Shown here in pieces: positions 1-8,737 of a stretch of DNA of 64,000 nucleotides. The notes below the pieces were generated by a model. The model saw only the letters and a list, made by a program, of their open reading frames with translations. It did no database searches and was not told the DNA's origin. The stretch comes from Dysgonomonas hofstadii (GTDB lineage: Bacteria > Bacteroidota > Bacteroidia > Bacteroidales > Dysgonomonadaceae), in assembly GCF_014196915.1 (NCBI RefSeq), contig NZ_JACIEP010000019.1, forward strand, positions 20,471-84,470, read 5' to 3'. A program made the position numbers and the translations under genes. Position 1 is the first letter of the stretch, and each line of letters starts with the position of its first letter.

Positions 1-205
1 TACCAGAGATATAGAAGATGAGGTTTACACTACTGTTTTTATAGAGAATCCGAAACAATAATTCTCCTATTACAGAAATGATAAAAGATGTAGCTAATGC
101 AATTTGTACATCGACATTTATGGCCCTTAAAATTATAAATACCTCAAAGGGTAATAATCCAATAATTGGATTAGATATATACTTTTTTATACCTCTACTA
201 AGCAT
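1..205 (-). CDS. Partial membrane protein, unknown function
   Basis: A minus-strand reading frame starts with ATG at 203-205 and runs off the left edge, leaving about 68 codons. The visible protein begins MLSRGIKKYISNPIIG and is rich in Ile, Leu, Val and Phe, with at least two stretches that could span the membrane. It lies 161 bp downstream of the gtrA-like gene on the same strand and could belong to the same surface-polysaccharide locus, but no family is recognised. The start is inferred only from the ATG and the open frame. Confidence 0.45.
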   Translation of the reverse strand, partial: MLSRGIKKYISNPIIGLLPFEVFIILRAINVDVQIALATSFIISVIGELLFRILYKNSSVNLIFYISG

Positions 206-366
206 TTTGAATTATAAATTTAAAGAGATTAAGCTATGCGTAGGTTAATGTTGTTTTCATAGGTAAGATTTAATGTTCAAATTGTATGCATACATTTGTT
301 TAATCTCCACTTGTTAAACAAACAATTATCTGTTTTTGTTTGATTGGTTATGGTAAATCTTTGTTT

Positions 367-840
367 TTAAGTTTCTTTAAATGTAAAAAACTTATTGATA
401 AAGAATTGTACGGCTACTACGATAGCAAGGGCCAAAGCCTTAGATAACATCTCATCCAGCTGGAATTTCCCAACAAAAACAGTCATCAAAGTAGTACTTA
501 TAATTAAACCTACTGCGGCCACACCAATAAATGAAAAGAAGCGTTTCAGTTTCTTATCTGTGACTTTAAAAGTGAAATAACTGTTGAGGATAAAGTTATT
601 TATTATTGCCAAGGCCGAACTAATAATATGTGACACATCTGTGTTGACTACATGAACAGACATCCCTCCTCCAAGCAGGTTACTGATATGCGGAGAAAAT
701 GGATATTGTACAGAAAATTTTTTAGTCAGTAGATAAAACACTGTTATTTCTATGATCAGCCCCCCTATCCCTACAAGGCCATATTTAAATAGTTGTTTTA
801 CTCCTTCCTTTTGAATTATACTTTTAAGTCTGCTCTTCAT
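367..840 (-). CDS. GtrA-like family membrane protein
   Basis: The 157-residue protein has the length and layout of the GtrA family: four hydrophobic segments (about residues 18-40, 72-92, 100-122 and 130-150) and the typical ending FFINKFFTFK. GtrA proteins are inner-membrane proteins thought to help move or present polyprenyl-phosphate-linked sugars for cell-surface glycosylation. The gene starts 27 bp after the stop of an ArnT/PMT-like glycosyltransferase on the same strand, which fits a shared role in lipid-linked sugar transfer. The exact substrate cannot be read from sequence. Confidence 0.88.
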   Translation of the reverse strand: MKSRLKSIIQKEGVKQLFKYGLVGIGGLIIEITVFYLLTKKFSVQYPFSPHISNLLGGGMSVHVVNTDVSHIISSALAIINNFILNSYFTFKVTDKKLKRFFSFIGVAAVGLIISTTLMTVFVGKFQLDEMLSKALALAIVVAVQFFINKFFTFKET

Positions 841-867
841 TGATGTTTCTCAGTTTGTGCTCTTTTC

Positions 868-2634
868 TCAGTCTTTTTTCTTTATTCTGTAAAAGCCGAT
901 CTCTCCCTTATATTCATTATACTTGTCACTGGACTCTAACAGGGTGAACTCGTAATCTTTATACTCTTCCTGTATTCTTCCGTATTCATCTTTCAATGCA
1001 ATAAAGAAACCTGTATCGGGCATTTCCAGAGCAATGTTTTTGAAATTATTATGAAGATAGAAATTCAATCCGTAGAAGTTGCGGTATTTCAAAAGATCAT
1101 TGGTTACATATACATTTCCCGTCAGCTCATACTTCTCAGACAGCCTCTTCGCAAATGGACGTACAGAGTAGCCATCCTTAAATCCTTGCAAAAGGTACGC
1201 ATCCATAAAAATATTGATTGCCAGCATAACTCCAAATCCAGCCATAAGTATCTTCACATTCATTTTCTTGCGAAGCAGGTAAATACTGTTTATTATAGCC
1301 CAAAGTAATACAGTAATAGCCAGTAAGCCCCATATTCCGGGCTGAATAAACATATCTGAAAACAACTTGAAATCGCGCAGAGTACGTTCTCTTTTCGATA
1401 TATGGTAAGATAATTCCTCTACATCGATAAGACCTGTGTATGCCAGACCGACAATCGCCAAGGCCAATATAGAAATGCCGACCAACATAGATGTTGAGAT
1501 GCGTACAGCCATTGGCTTCGCATCGGCCAGATAGATAAAAAACCTCGCTATAAATATAGCCAGGAACGGATAGACCGGTAGTATATAAACACTTCGTTTC
1601 GATAGAGGAATGGAGTAAAATATCAAAGAAATAACAACGACTGTCAGGCTGAATAGTAAAACTTTGTCCATAGACATCAGCTTATTGAAGGCATTTGTAA
1701 TAGTCTCTTTGAGGGAAGATTTGGGTTTGCTATATTTTATAAAGAACAAGGATATTACCAAAAGAAGTGTCCATGGTAAAAATCCTGATAGTAAATAGAC
1801 ACCATACATCCAGAACGGGTTTTCATGTCCTAATTCATATCCTGCACCCATTTCTGAAGCTGCCATATGTGAAAATCTGCCTACATTTTCAAACAATACC
1901 CTGTCGAGGAATGCATCTCCTCTTATTTGGTATGCTGCATAGTACCAGATAAAAGGAATAATAATAGCCGGTAGCCCGAGCATAATGCATTTAAGGGTGG
2001 CTTTCAGAAAGTTTTCTTTTTGAATTAGCAAAAAGACTCCAAAAATCATGCATGGAAGCAAAATACCTACAGGTCCTTTCGATAATGTCGCCATACTCAA
2101 CAGGAACCATACCGATAGAAGCTGGCCTGTTCGTCGCTTTTTATACCATGTATACATCTGTATGAGACCTGCCACAAAAAAGAAAGTAAGTACCATATCT
2201 ACCCGTGTAGTCATAGCTGCGCGGTGTACTTCAAAGCAGGTGATCAGGATCAGGCACGAAACAAAGGCCTCTAGCACAGGTCGCCTGCGGGCAAAGAACA
2301 TAAAACAAATTCCGATCATCGCGATAAAAGCCAGAGCTGAAGGCAACCGTGAAGTAAAAGGTGTAACTTCTCCCTTGTTGAGAAGAAGGGAACACCCGGC
2401 AATAAGCCAATGATTTAAAGGAGGTTTATACGCAAATTCATCTGCATAATTGGAAGGGATAACCCATTCTCCTTTTTCTATCATAGATATGGCTAACACC
2501 GCTTCGCGAGGCTCTCCTTTTGTATAAAAATCTCCCAGGCCAATCCACGGCAACGTTGATAGAGTGGCTATAAGTAAGATGAGAAGGAGAGGCTTTTGTA
2601 AATAGAGTGTTTGCAGAAAATGTGATTTCTTCAT
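868..2634 (-). CDS. ArnT/PMT-like membrane glycosyltransferase
   Basis: This 588-residue polytopic protein resembles GT-C glycosyltransferases of the ArnT/PMT (GT83/GT39) type. These move a sugar from a polyprenyl-phosphate donor to lipid A, protein or another acceptor on the outer face of the inner membrane. The first periplasmic loop carries GEPREAVLAISM and the YKPPLNHW segment, positions where these enzymes hold acidic active-site residues. About a dozen hydrophobic helices follow, then a soluble C-terminal part from about residue 480. A TATCTTTG promoter box lies 24 bp upstream of the ATG. It is probably co-transcribed with the gtrA-like gene. Whether it modifies lipid A or another glycan is unknown. 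Confidence 0.85.
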   Translation of the reverse strand: MKKSHFLQTLYLQKPLLLILLIATLSTLPWIGLGDFYTKGEPREAVLAISMIEKGEWVIPSNYADEFAYKPPLNHWLIAGCSLLLNKGEVTPFTSRLPSALAFIAMIGICFMFFARRRPVLEAFVSCLILITCFEVHRAAMTTRVDMVLTFFFVAGLIQMYTWYKKRRTGQLLSVWFLLSMATLSKGPVGILLPCMIFGVFLLIQKENFLKATLKCIMLGLPAIIIPFIWYYAAYQIRGDAFLDRVLFENVGRFSHMAASEMGAGYELGHENPFWMYGVYLLSGFLPWTLLLVISLFFIKYSKPKSSLKETITNAFNKLMSMDKVLLFSLTVVVISLIFYSIPLSKRSVYILPVYPFLAIFIARFFIYLADAKPMAVRISTSMLVGISILALAIVGLAYTGLIDVEELSYHISKRERTLRDFKLFSDMFIQPGIWGLLAITVLLWAIINSIYLLRKKMNVKILMAGFGVMLAINIFMDAYLLQGFKDGYSVRPFAKRLSEKYELTGNVYVTNDLLKYRNFYGLNFYLHNNFKNIALEMPDTGFFIALKDEYGRIQEEYKDYEFTLLESSDKYNEYKGEIGFYRIKKKD

Positions 2635-2657
2635 ATTTCTCTGGTTGAATCTTTGTG

Positions 2658-2665
2658 CAAAGATA
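2658..2665 (-). promoter_or_regulatory. -7 box of the ArnT-like/gtrA operon
   Basis: On the minus strand TATCTTTG matches the Bacteroidetes -7 consensus TAnnTTTG and lies 24 bp upstream of the ATG at 2634. No TTTG is seen at the usual -33 distance, so only half of the promoter matches. Confidence 0.45.
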
Positions 2666-2808
2666 TATTTTTATCGCATTTGATGATCATAAATCGATAT
2701 ATATTTAATTGTGAATATTATAAATAAAATCAGTTAACCAAAAAGTTACAATCAACAATCGCCGAAGCGAAGGCGAGGCAAATGTTACATTTTTGTAATA
2801 ATTTTCAC

Positions 2809-3070
2809 AGTACATGACAAAAAATATTTTACATATATCTAAAAGGCTTATTATGTTTCCCTTACAGGGCGTAACCTCTTGGGCTATAAGTACCCGGGGC
2901 GTTGCCCCGGGCTAGAATATATCAGGCTTTCAGCCTATTTCCTTTCCGGATGGCCTGAAAGGGCTACATAATAAAGCCCAATGGCAACGCCTTGGGTCGG
3001 GAAACATAAACCCTGAAAGGACGCCCTGTAAGGGCAGTATAGGTTTATATTCTATTTTTTGTCATGTACT
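2809..3070. repeat. MITE/REP-like element with terminal inverted repeats
   Basis: The outer 18 bp at 2809-2826 (agtacatgacaaaaaata) are the exact reverse complement of 3053-3070. An inner pair, cccttacagggcgt at 2860-2873 and acgccctgtaaggg at 3021-3034, is also a perfect inverted repeat. The interior is more GC-rich than the surroundings and contains smaller palindromes such as cccggggcgttgccccggg at 2893-2911. There is no reading frame for a transposase. The 10-mer taataatttt occurs just outside both ends (2796-2805 and 3073-3082) and could be a target duplication, though it is AT-rich and may be chance. Confidence 0.7.
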
Positions 3071-3095
3071 TATAATAATTTTATCCTTTTCATTT

Positions 3096-3136
3096 TTAAC
3101 AAAAACCTGACAAACATGACAGATTCAGTTAACAGT
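3096..3136 (+). repeat. Dispersed 41-bp repeat, copy 1
   Basis: The 41 bp starting ttaacaaaaacctgac and ending cagattcagttaacagt match the reverse complement of 22521-22561 with two mismatches. A shorter piece of the same repeat occurs at 47825-47843. Confidence 0.7.
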
Positions 3137-3434
3137 AAACAATGCATTTAATTTTTCATTCTTCATTGGAGCATCGGCATATTATCACATTTGCTCATTG
3201 TTTATCCTATAGATAAAGAACCTGAATAATTATAACAAACACCCAATACCATACACAAAAGTGCCGGGGGTGCCAGTCTTTAAAAATTAACTGCTATATG
3301 AGTTGCAACAATTACGATTTAATTATTGATAGATTTTCTCTTTTCTTCAACTTCTTCAGATTTTATGCGTCAAAGATCCCTGATGGTTGATATGTCTTTT
3401 AAGAACCTCATCTAACGACAGACAGATGCACAAA

Positions 3435-3469
3435 AGGCTGCCCAAATTCAATTCCCTTTTGGACAGCCT
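3435..3469 (-). terminator. Terminator hairpin after the outer-membrane barrel gene
   Basis: Read on the minus strand, aggctgtccaaa pairs with tttgggcagcct (one G-U pair) around a 10-nt loop and is followed by tttt. It lies 37 bp past the stop of the gene at 3506-4105, so it probably ends that transcript. The stem resembles the arms of the element at 22871-23020. Confidence 0.65.
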
Positions 3470-3505
3470 CAGTTATCTGTTTATATAAATCCCGGTAAAC
3501 TAATA

Positions 3506-4105
3506 TCAGAATTTATATCCTACACTGATATACGCTGCACGATTTTTTGTTTTTGTGTCCTTAATTACTTTTGTCAGACCCTGGTCGGCACCAAGGCTTA
3601 CATTTATTTTGTTTAAGAATTCGACACCTACAGCCCCACTAATACCAAAGTCGAAACGGTTGGAATCATCATTAAAGAAATCCGTGTTTTCTATTTCTTT
3701 TGCATCCCATTTTATTTTTCCACCTACACCATAAGCCAGATACGGCCCCAGATGAACAAAAAGTTTCGTGCCGGGAACCAGGTCGAATTTATATCCGGCA
3801 TGTATGGGTAATTGCAGGTACATTGCGTTATAGGTAGCCTTGCTATCTACTCCCGAAATTAAACTTCCGCTTTTAGCACCTTTAGTTGTAAATTCGACAC
3901 CTGACAACAGGTAGAAACTGCTTGGCAATGCCAATTCCGCAGTTAATCCAATATTAAAACCGACCTTAATGTCATCTTCCATTTTTTGTATCTCTGACAA
4001 ATTCATTCCGGCTTTTACGCCAAACGATACAGGAAATTGAGCAGATACATTTACACTTGCTGCCAGAGTGATAAGCAACAAAAAAGAATTTTTGATAATT
4101 TTCAT
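3506..4105 (-). CDS. Outer-membrane beta-barrel protein, PorT-like
   Basis: The 199-residue protein has a signal peptide (about residues 1-22, ending SVNVSAQ). Next comes FPVSFGVKAGMNLSEIQ, the first strand typical of small Bacteroidetes outer-membrane barrels of the OMP_b-brl_2 kind. Alternating polar and hydrophobic strands run to the C-terminus, which ends in aromatic/basic YISVGYKF as expected for BAM-dependent insertion. It is a single-gene unit with its own terminator. The function is unknown; members of the group are structural barrels or porin-like proteins. Confidence 0.82.
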   Translation of the reverse strand: MKIIKNSFLLLITLAASVNVSAQFPVSFGVKAGMNLSEIQKMEDDIKVGFNIGLTAELALPSSFYLLSGVEFTTKGAKSGSLISGVDSKATYNAMYLQLPIHAGYKFDLVPGTKLFVHLGPYLAYGVGGKIKWDAKEIENTDFFNDDSNRFDFGISGAVGVEFLNKINVSLGADQGLTKVIKDTKTKNRAAYISVGYKF

Positions 4106-4195
4106 AATATCAGCTTATTAATAGATTATATATGCTTTAGAACATTCTAAAATTAAGTAAATAATTCTATTTAACAAAAAAACGTTAATCACCGG

Positions 4196-4226
4196 ATAAA
4201 AAAAATGGAGACTTCAGGTCTCCATT
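4196..4226 (-). terminator. Intrinsic terminator of valS
   Basis: On the minus strand aatggagac pairs perfectly with gtctccatt around a 5-nt loop and is followed by a run of eight T. It sits 23 bp past the valS stop codon. Confidence 0.85.
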
Positions 4227-4248
4227 CCTATATTTGGCCTAGCTAAAC

Positions 4249-6912
4249 TCAATTGCCTGCATTGCTCAGATTAGCAATACTTTCTTTTATGGTTTTTATT
4301 TTACTTTCTGCATCAGCTTCTTTCTTGCGCTCGTTGTCTACGATCTCAGGCTTAGCATTGGCAACGAATTTTTCATTACTTAGCTTTTTTCTTACCGAGT
4401 TGATAAAACCTTCGAGGTAAACAAGCTCTTCATTCAGCTTTTTCAGTTCGGCTTCTATATCTATATTGTTACCCAACGGAACAGAAAACTCTGTCGTACC
4501 GACAAGGAATGATGCGGCAGTAGGATCTTTTTCTGTTGTATAATTAATGCCTGAAAGGTTAGCCATTTTTAAGATAACACTATTGAATTCCGTATTATAA
4601 TCTCCGACAACTTCCAATGTCAGTTCTTCTTTATTCGGGATGTTCTTTTGCAAACGGATGGTGCGTACCCCGGCAATAGTTTCCTTTACTTTTTCGAATG
4701 AAGCAAGTAATTCGGCATTAAAAGCTAAATCCTTCGGCATATCCGATATCATAATGCTTTCCCCGTCTTTTCTTTCACTTAATGCCTGCCAAAGTTCTTC
4801 GGTAATAAACGGCATAAACGGATGAAGCAGACGAAGTAGCGAATCAAAATAGGCTAGGGTTGCTTCATAAGTATTCCTGTCTATCGGTTGTTGATAAGCA
4901 GGTTTTACCATTTCCAGATACCATGAAGAGAATTCATCCCAGAACAGTTTGTAAACAGTCATCAATGCTTCCGACAATTTATATTTTCCGAATGAGTCAT
5001 CAAGTTCGGCAACAGTCTTTGCCAATATATTTTCGAACCATTTGATCGCTGTTTTTGCCGATTCTGGTTGCTCTATACTATCGTTAACTTCCCAACCTTT
5101 TACCAGACGGAAAGCATTCCATATCTTGTTGTTGAAGTTACGTCCCTGTTCGCAAAGACTTTCGTCAAATGGCAAATCATTACCGGCAGGCGAAGTGAGC
5201 AGCATACCCATACGCACGCCGTCGGCACCGTATTTCTCCATCAGTTCGATAGGATCGGGTGAATTACCAAGCGATTTCGACATCTTACGTCCCTGTTTAT
5301 CGCGAACGATACCGGTAAAATATACATTGTGGAAACAGGCTTCACCACGATATTCATATCCTGCCATGATCATACGTGCCACCCAGAAGAAAATAATTTC
5401 GGGAGCGGTTACAAGATCATTCGTCGGATAGTAATAGTTTATATCCTTATTATCAGGGTTATTGATACCATCGAAAACGGAGATAGGCCACAACCACGAA
5501 GAGAACCACGTATCAAGGCAATCTTCATCCTGACGGAGATCGAAGCCTCCCCTAGCCCCTCCGAGGGAGGGGTATTTGGCAATTGCCAATTCTCTTGCTT
5601 TCTCTTCGTTTTCGGCTACTACATAGCCCCAATTTCCCCCTTCGGGGGGACTAAGGGGGGCTTCAATATAGTAAGCAGGTATCTGGTGACCCCACCACAA
5701 TTGGCGGCTAATATTCCAGTCCTTGATATTCTCCATCCAGTGACGGTACATATTCTTGAACTTCGCAGGATGGAATTTGATTGTATCATTTTCTACAGCA
5801 TCCAATGCTGGTTTTGCCAGATGTTCCATTTTCAGGAACCATTGCATCGACAGTTTCGGCTCGATCGGCACATGCGTACGTTCCGAGTAGCCTACACTAT
5901 TGGTATATGGTTCAGCTTTTTCGAGCAAGCCTAAATCCTGTAAATCTTTCTCTATCTTCTTACGCACTTCGAAACGATCCATTCCGGCATATTGAAGCCC
6001 GTGCCCGTTGAGCGTGCCATTGTCATTCAGGATGTCGATACCTTCCAGATTATGTTTTTCACCTAGCATATAGTCGTTCACATCATGCGCAGGTGTTACT
6101 TTCAGAAATCCTGTTCCGAATTCCATATCCACATAATCATCTTCGATGATCGGCACGACACGATTTGCAACAGGTACAATTACCTTTTTACCTTTCATAT
6201 GAGCCGTTTTCGGATCATTCGGATTGATACACACGGCAATGTCTCCAAAGATCGTTTCAGGGCGTGTGGTGGCAACAAGAATGTAATCATCTTCTCCCTC
6301 TATCTTATACTTCAGATAATACAATTTCCCGTGTTCTTCTTTATGGATAACCTCTTCATCCGATACGGCGGTTTGTGCCGCAGGATCCCAGTTCACCATG
6401 CGAACACCACGGTAGATCAGTCCTTTATTATAAAGATCAACAAAGACTTTGATCACACTCTCGGAACGTTTTTCGTCCATAGTAAAACAAGTCCTGTCCC
6501 AGTCGCAGGACGCTCCCAGTTTTTTCAACTGTTCGAGAATGATACCTCCGTGCTTATGCGTCCAGTTCCATGCATGTTTCAGGAACTCCTCACGGGTAAG
6601 ATCGTTTTTGCTGATCCCTTCGGACGCAAGTTTAGCTACAACCTTCGCCTCGGTAGCGATAGATGCATGATCAGTACCGGGTACCCAGCATGCATTTTTG
6701 CCCATCATGCGGGCACGGCGCACCAGTATATCCTGTATGGTATTGTTAAGCATATGCCCCATATGAAGCACTCCGGTGACGTTTGGCGGAGGAATGACTA
6801 TCGTGAACGGTTCGCGATTGTCTGGCTCGGAATGAAAATATTTATTCCTAAGCCAATACTGATACCATTTGTCCTCTACTTCAACAGGGTTGTATTTACT
6901 TGCAATTTCCAT
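4249..6912 (-). CDS. valS: Valine--tRNA ligase
   Basis: This class I tRNA synthetase charges tRNA-Val. The HIGH-type motif HMGH is at residues 50-53 and KMSKS at 543-547. The CP1 editing domain lies between them, and the C-terminal coiled coil (about 820-887) is the usual ValS tRNA-binding arm. I start at the ATG at 6912 ([12 protein letters not shown]), where family similarity begins; the open frame continues 39 codons upstream but that part is unlike any ValS. Two short segments, residues 417-428 (containing [11 protein letters not shown]) and 445-457 (containing SLGGARGGF), are encoded by inverted copies of a GC-rich dispersed repeat and look like in-frame insertions before the conserved [14 protein letters not shown]. 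The reading frame is intact. Confidence 0.96.
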   Translation of the reverse strand: MEIASKYNPVEVEDKWYQYWLRNKYFHSEPDNREPFTIVIPPPNVTGVLHMGHMLNNTIQDILVRRARMMGKNACWVPGTDHASIATEAKVVAKLASEGISKNDLTREEFLKHAWNWTHKHGGIILEQLKKLGASCDWDRTCFTMDEKRSESVIKVFVDLYNKGLIYRGVRMVNWDPAAQTAVSDEEVIHKEEHGKLYYLKYKIEGEDDYILVATTRPETIFGDIAVCINPNDPKTAHMKGKKVIVPVANRVVPIIEDDYVDMEFGTGFLKVTPAHDVNDYMLGEKHNLEGIDILNDNGTLNGHGLQYAGMDRFEVRKKIEKDLQDLGLLEKAEPYTNSVGYSERTHVPIEPKLSMQWFLKMEHLAKPALDAVENDTIKFHPAKFKNMYRHWMENIKDWNISRQLWWGHQIPAYYIEAPLSPPEGGNWGYVVAENEEKARELAIAKYPSLGGARGGFDLRQDEDCLDTWFSSWLWPISVFDGINNPDNKDINYYYPTNDLVTAPEIIFFWVARMIMAGYEYRGEACFHNVYFTGIVRDKQGRKMSKSLGNSPDPIELMEKYGADGVRMGMLLTSPAGNDLPFDESLCEQGRNFNNKIWNAFRLVKGWEVNDSIEQPESAKTAIKWFENILAKTVAELDDSFGKYKLSEALMTVYKLFWDEFSSWYLEMVKPAYQQPIDRNTYEATLAYFDSLLRLLHPFMPFITEELWQALSERKDGESIMISDMPKDLAFNAELLASFEKVKETIAGVRTIRLQKNIPNKEELTLEVVGDYNTEFNSVILKMANLSGINYTTEKDPTAASFLVGTTEFSVPLGNNIDIEAELKKLNEELVYLEGFINSVRKKLSNEKFVANAKPEIVDNERKKEADAESKIKTIKESIANLSNAGN
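5542..5579 (+). repeat. GC-rich repeat copy inside valS
   Basis: This 38-bp stretch (gaagcctcccctagccc...) is similar to the reverse complement of 5629-5664 and to the GC-rich arms at 22277-22448. On the valS strand it encodes [11 protein letters not shown] in frame. It contrasts strongly in base composition with the surrounding gene. Confidence 0.7.
5629..5664 (-). repeat. GC-rich repeat copy inside valS, inverted partner
   Basis: This 36-bp stretch (reverse complement begins gaagccccccttagtcc) is homologous to 5542-5579 in the opposite direction, with 49 bp of normal valS coding sequence between them. It encodes [12 protein letters not shown] in frame. Together the pair forms a large potential stem in the valS mRNA. 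Confidence 0.7.
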
Positions 6913-6942
6913 GATTAATAGTTGATTATCATTTTGAGGGAA

Positions 6943-6950
6943 CAAAAATA
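6943..6950 (-). promoter_or_regulatory. Possible -7 box of valS
   Basis: TATTTTTG on the minus strand fits TAnnTTTG and lies 31 bp upstream of the chosen valS start at 6912. If it is used, the longer reading frame starting at 7029 could not be translated from this transcript, which supports the shorter ValS. Confidence 0.35.
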
Positions 6951-6990
6951 CAAAATAGTTTTGTATAAAATGTCTTAGTTTAAATACGTA

Positions 6991-7022
6991 GTGCACTAAA
7001 ATATCGAAACATTTTAGTGCAC
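6991..7022. promoter_or_regulatory. Perfect 12-bp inverted repeat between mdh and valS
   Basis: gtgcactaaaat at 6991-7002 and attttagtgcac at 7011-7022 are perfect inverted repeats around an 8-nt loop. There is no T-run after the stem on the minus strand, so a simple terminator is unlikely. An operator or an RNA structure ahead of valS is possible. Confidence 0.45.
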
Positions 7023-7034
7023 CATGCAAAATAT

Positions 7035-7056
7035 ATATAGTATGGAAATACTATAT
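7035..7056. terminator. Weak hairpin at the end of mdh
   Basis: atatagta at 7035-7042 and tactatat at 7049-7056 form an 8-bp AT-only stem directly after the mdh stop codon, followed on the minus strand by an AT tract ending in tttt. It may weakly terminate mdh transcription. Confidence 0.3.
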
Positions 7057-8054
7057 TATAGATTACTGTTAATATTTTTCCACTCACTAATAGGAGGAAT
7101 AACCTTCGAGCTGATCAAAGAATCTCTCAAATCACAAAGATGTTTATAACTTTCTTCCAATTCGCTGAGTTCTTCGGGTGTTCCCTTTATGTCTTTATAG
7201 TGAACACCTGTCTTATCTAAAACAGTTTCCATAGCCATCATTATATGATTATACGCTCCATCTGACACGTATACACCTACAGGCCAGTTAAATTTCTCTC
7301 CTCCCATCGCAGACCGTATCATTCCCAATGAAAGTACAGAAGGGCTTTGGAAAGAAGAGCGTCCCCGAAGTTCCATAATTGTTCTTCCACCCTGTATTAC
7401 TTTTTGCTTTATATCGTCCCATTGCCCGGAAGTCAAAGCCGGTGTACCGATCAATTCATTTAATGGCTTCCCGTCAATTTTAGTTGTAGATGAAAATACG
7501 GCCATCTGTTCACCGTGCCCTCCATACGTCCTGCAATTTTCAACTTTATCGGGATCAACATGGAAATGTTTCGATAATTCATTACGCAATCTCGTACTAT
7601 CCAAAGCTGCAAGAGTAGTTACCTGCGAAGGTTTCAACCCTGAATATAAGAGAGCCAGAAGACCTGTTATATCTGCCGGATTAAAAATAACCACAATATG
7701 TTTTACCTCAGGACAATAAGCTTTTACATCTTTTCCGAATTGAATGGCGATCTCGGCATTGCCTTTCAGCAGGTCTTCGCGGGTCATCCCTTCCTTGCGC
7801 GCTGCTCCTCCAGAATTCACAATGTATTTACTGTCTTTTAGTGCCTCTTCTATATTGCTGGTATAGGTTATGTTCAACCCACTAAATCCGCATTGCAGCA
7901 ATTCTTCGGCAACTCCTTCCAAACCTTTGGCATAAGGGTCATATAAACAAATATTTGAAGATAAACCCATTAAAATAGCAGATTGGGCCATATTAGAACC
8001 AATCATACCTGCAGCACCCATTATGGTGAGCTTTTCTGACGTTATAAATTCCAT
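7056..8054 (-). CDS. mdh: Malate dehydrogenase
   Basis: The 332-residue protein matches the malate dehydrogenase typical of Bacteroides. It has an N-terminal Rossmann fold with GAAGMIGSN (about residues 13-21), the segment IVVIFNPADITGL, the substrate-binding LDSTRLRNEL, the catalytic TYGGHGEQM histidine and the late RGRSSFQSPS segment. It interconverts malate and oxaloacetate with NAD(H) and, in anaerobic Bacteroidales, feeds the reductive branch to fumarate and succinate. The dcuB dicarboxylate transporter lies two genes upstream on the same strand, which fits this role. The O-acetyltransferase gene lies 79 bp upstream. Confidence 0.93.
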   Translation of the reverse strand: MEFITSEKLTIMGAAGMIGSNMAQSAILMGLSSNICLYDPYAKGLEGVAEELLQCGFSGLNITYTSNIEEALKDSKYIVNSGGAARKEGMTREDLLKGNAEIAIQFGKDVKAYCPEVKHIVVIFNPADITGLLALLYSGLKPSQVTTLAALDSTRLRNELSKHFHVDPDKVENCRTYGGHGEQMAVFSSTTKIDGKPLNELIGTPALTSGQWDDIKQKVIQGGRTIMELRGRSSFQSPSVLSLGMIRSAMGGEKFNWPVGVYVSDGAYNHIMMAMETVLDKTGVHYKDIKGTPEELSELEESYKHLCDLRDSLISSKVIPPISEWKNINSNL

Positions 8055-8133
8055 ATTGTTCTATTCAAATTAGTTTTTAATTATAACAATTATCCGTTTA
8101 ACAAAGTTTGATATAAAAGAAGACGAGGATATT

Positions 8134-8724
8134 TTATTCGAAATACTTTATCACCTTCGCCGGATTGCCTACTGCCAGACAGTTAGCAGGAATATCTTTA
8201 GTTACCACACTGCCCGCCCCGATTGTAGTATTGTCGCCGATAGTGACTCCCGCAAAAATTATCGCGCCTCCTCCTATCCACACATTCGAACCGATAACCA
8301 CAGGTGCCGAATAGGTATTCCAGAAAGACGGAGCGTCTCTGTCATTGGCCGGATGTGTTAATCTTTCATCCGGCTCAACAGGATGAGTTACCGCATATAT
8401 CTGTACATTAGGGCCGATACCTGTGTTATCTCCTATCGTAATCGTATTACAATCGAGAAAAGTACAATTCATGTTAATCTCGCAATTATTACCTATATGT
8501 ATATTTTCTCCGTAATCGACATATATAGGCGCAGATATCCAGACATTCTCGCCTCTCGAACCAATGAGCTCGTCCAATATTTTATCGAGCAATCCTTTGT
8601 CTGTGGTATCTGCCAGAAAATACTCCTTCATCAGTTTCTTCGAAAGATGCCAACGGGTTATCAGCTCCTTATCTGCTGCATTGTAATATTCGCCTGCCAA
8701 CATTTTTTCTTTTTCTGTCTTCAT
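8134..8724 (-). CDS. Maltose/galactoside O-acetyltransferase-like enzyme
   Basis: This 196-residue left-handed beta-helix protein resembles Maa/LacA-type O-acetyltransferases, cytoplasmic enzymes that acetylate sugars with acetyl-CoA. The N-terminal helical cap starts MKTEKEKMLAGEYYNAADKE. Hexapeptide repeats follow from about residue 65, and the catalytic histidine lies in YAVTHPVEPDER. The end, VGNPAKVIKYF, is typical. It begins 13 bp after the dcuB stop and is probably in the same transcript. The true substrate is unknown. Confidence 0.88.
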   Translation of the reverse strand: MKTEKEKMLAGEYYNAADKELITRWHLSKKLMKEYFLADTTDKGLLDKILDELIGSRGENVWISAPIYVDYGENIHIGNNCEINMNCTFLDCNTITIGDNTGIGPNVQIYAVTHPVEPDERLTHPANDRDAPSFWNTYSAPVVIGSNVWIGGGAIIFAGVTIGDNTTIGAGSVVTKDIPANCLAVGNPAKVIKYFE

Positions 8725-8737
8725 CGTATCTATTTTC

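Larger units (their letters stand above)
2635..3505. other. Gene-free gap with repeats
   Basis: This 871-bp gap has no convincing gene. It holds the promoter box of the ArnT-like operon, a 260-bp inverted-repeat element (2809-3070), one copy of a 41-bp dispersed repeat (3096-3136), and the terminator hairpin of the outer-membrane gene to the right (3435-3469). The rest, about 3140-3430, is AT-rich with no pattern I can name. Confidence 0.7.

Noticed and set aside
2809..3070. Rho-independent terminator or riboswitch
   Set aside because: The GC-rich palindromes have no T-run and sit upstream, not downstream, of the nearest gene start; a mobile repeat explains the nested arms better.
5329..5934. 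201-codon plus-strand open frame opposite valS
   Set aside because: Antisense shadow of valS, passing through the GC-rich repeats; no protein-like composition.
6085..6918. 277-codon plus-strand open frame opposite valS
   Set aside because: It lies wholly antisense to a clear valS and its translation (many His, Cys, Arg, no domain) is the shadow of that gene.
6913..7029. 39-codon N-terminal extension of ValS
   Set aside because: It runs through the palindrome and the promoter-like box and has no similarity to ValS; the ATG at 6912 fits the family.
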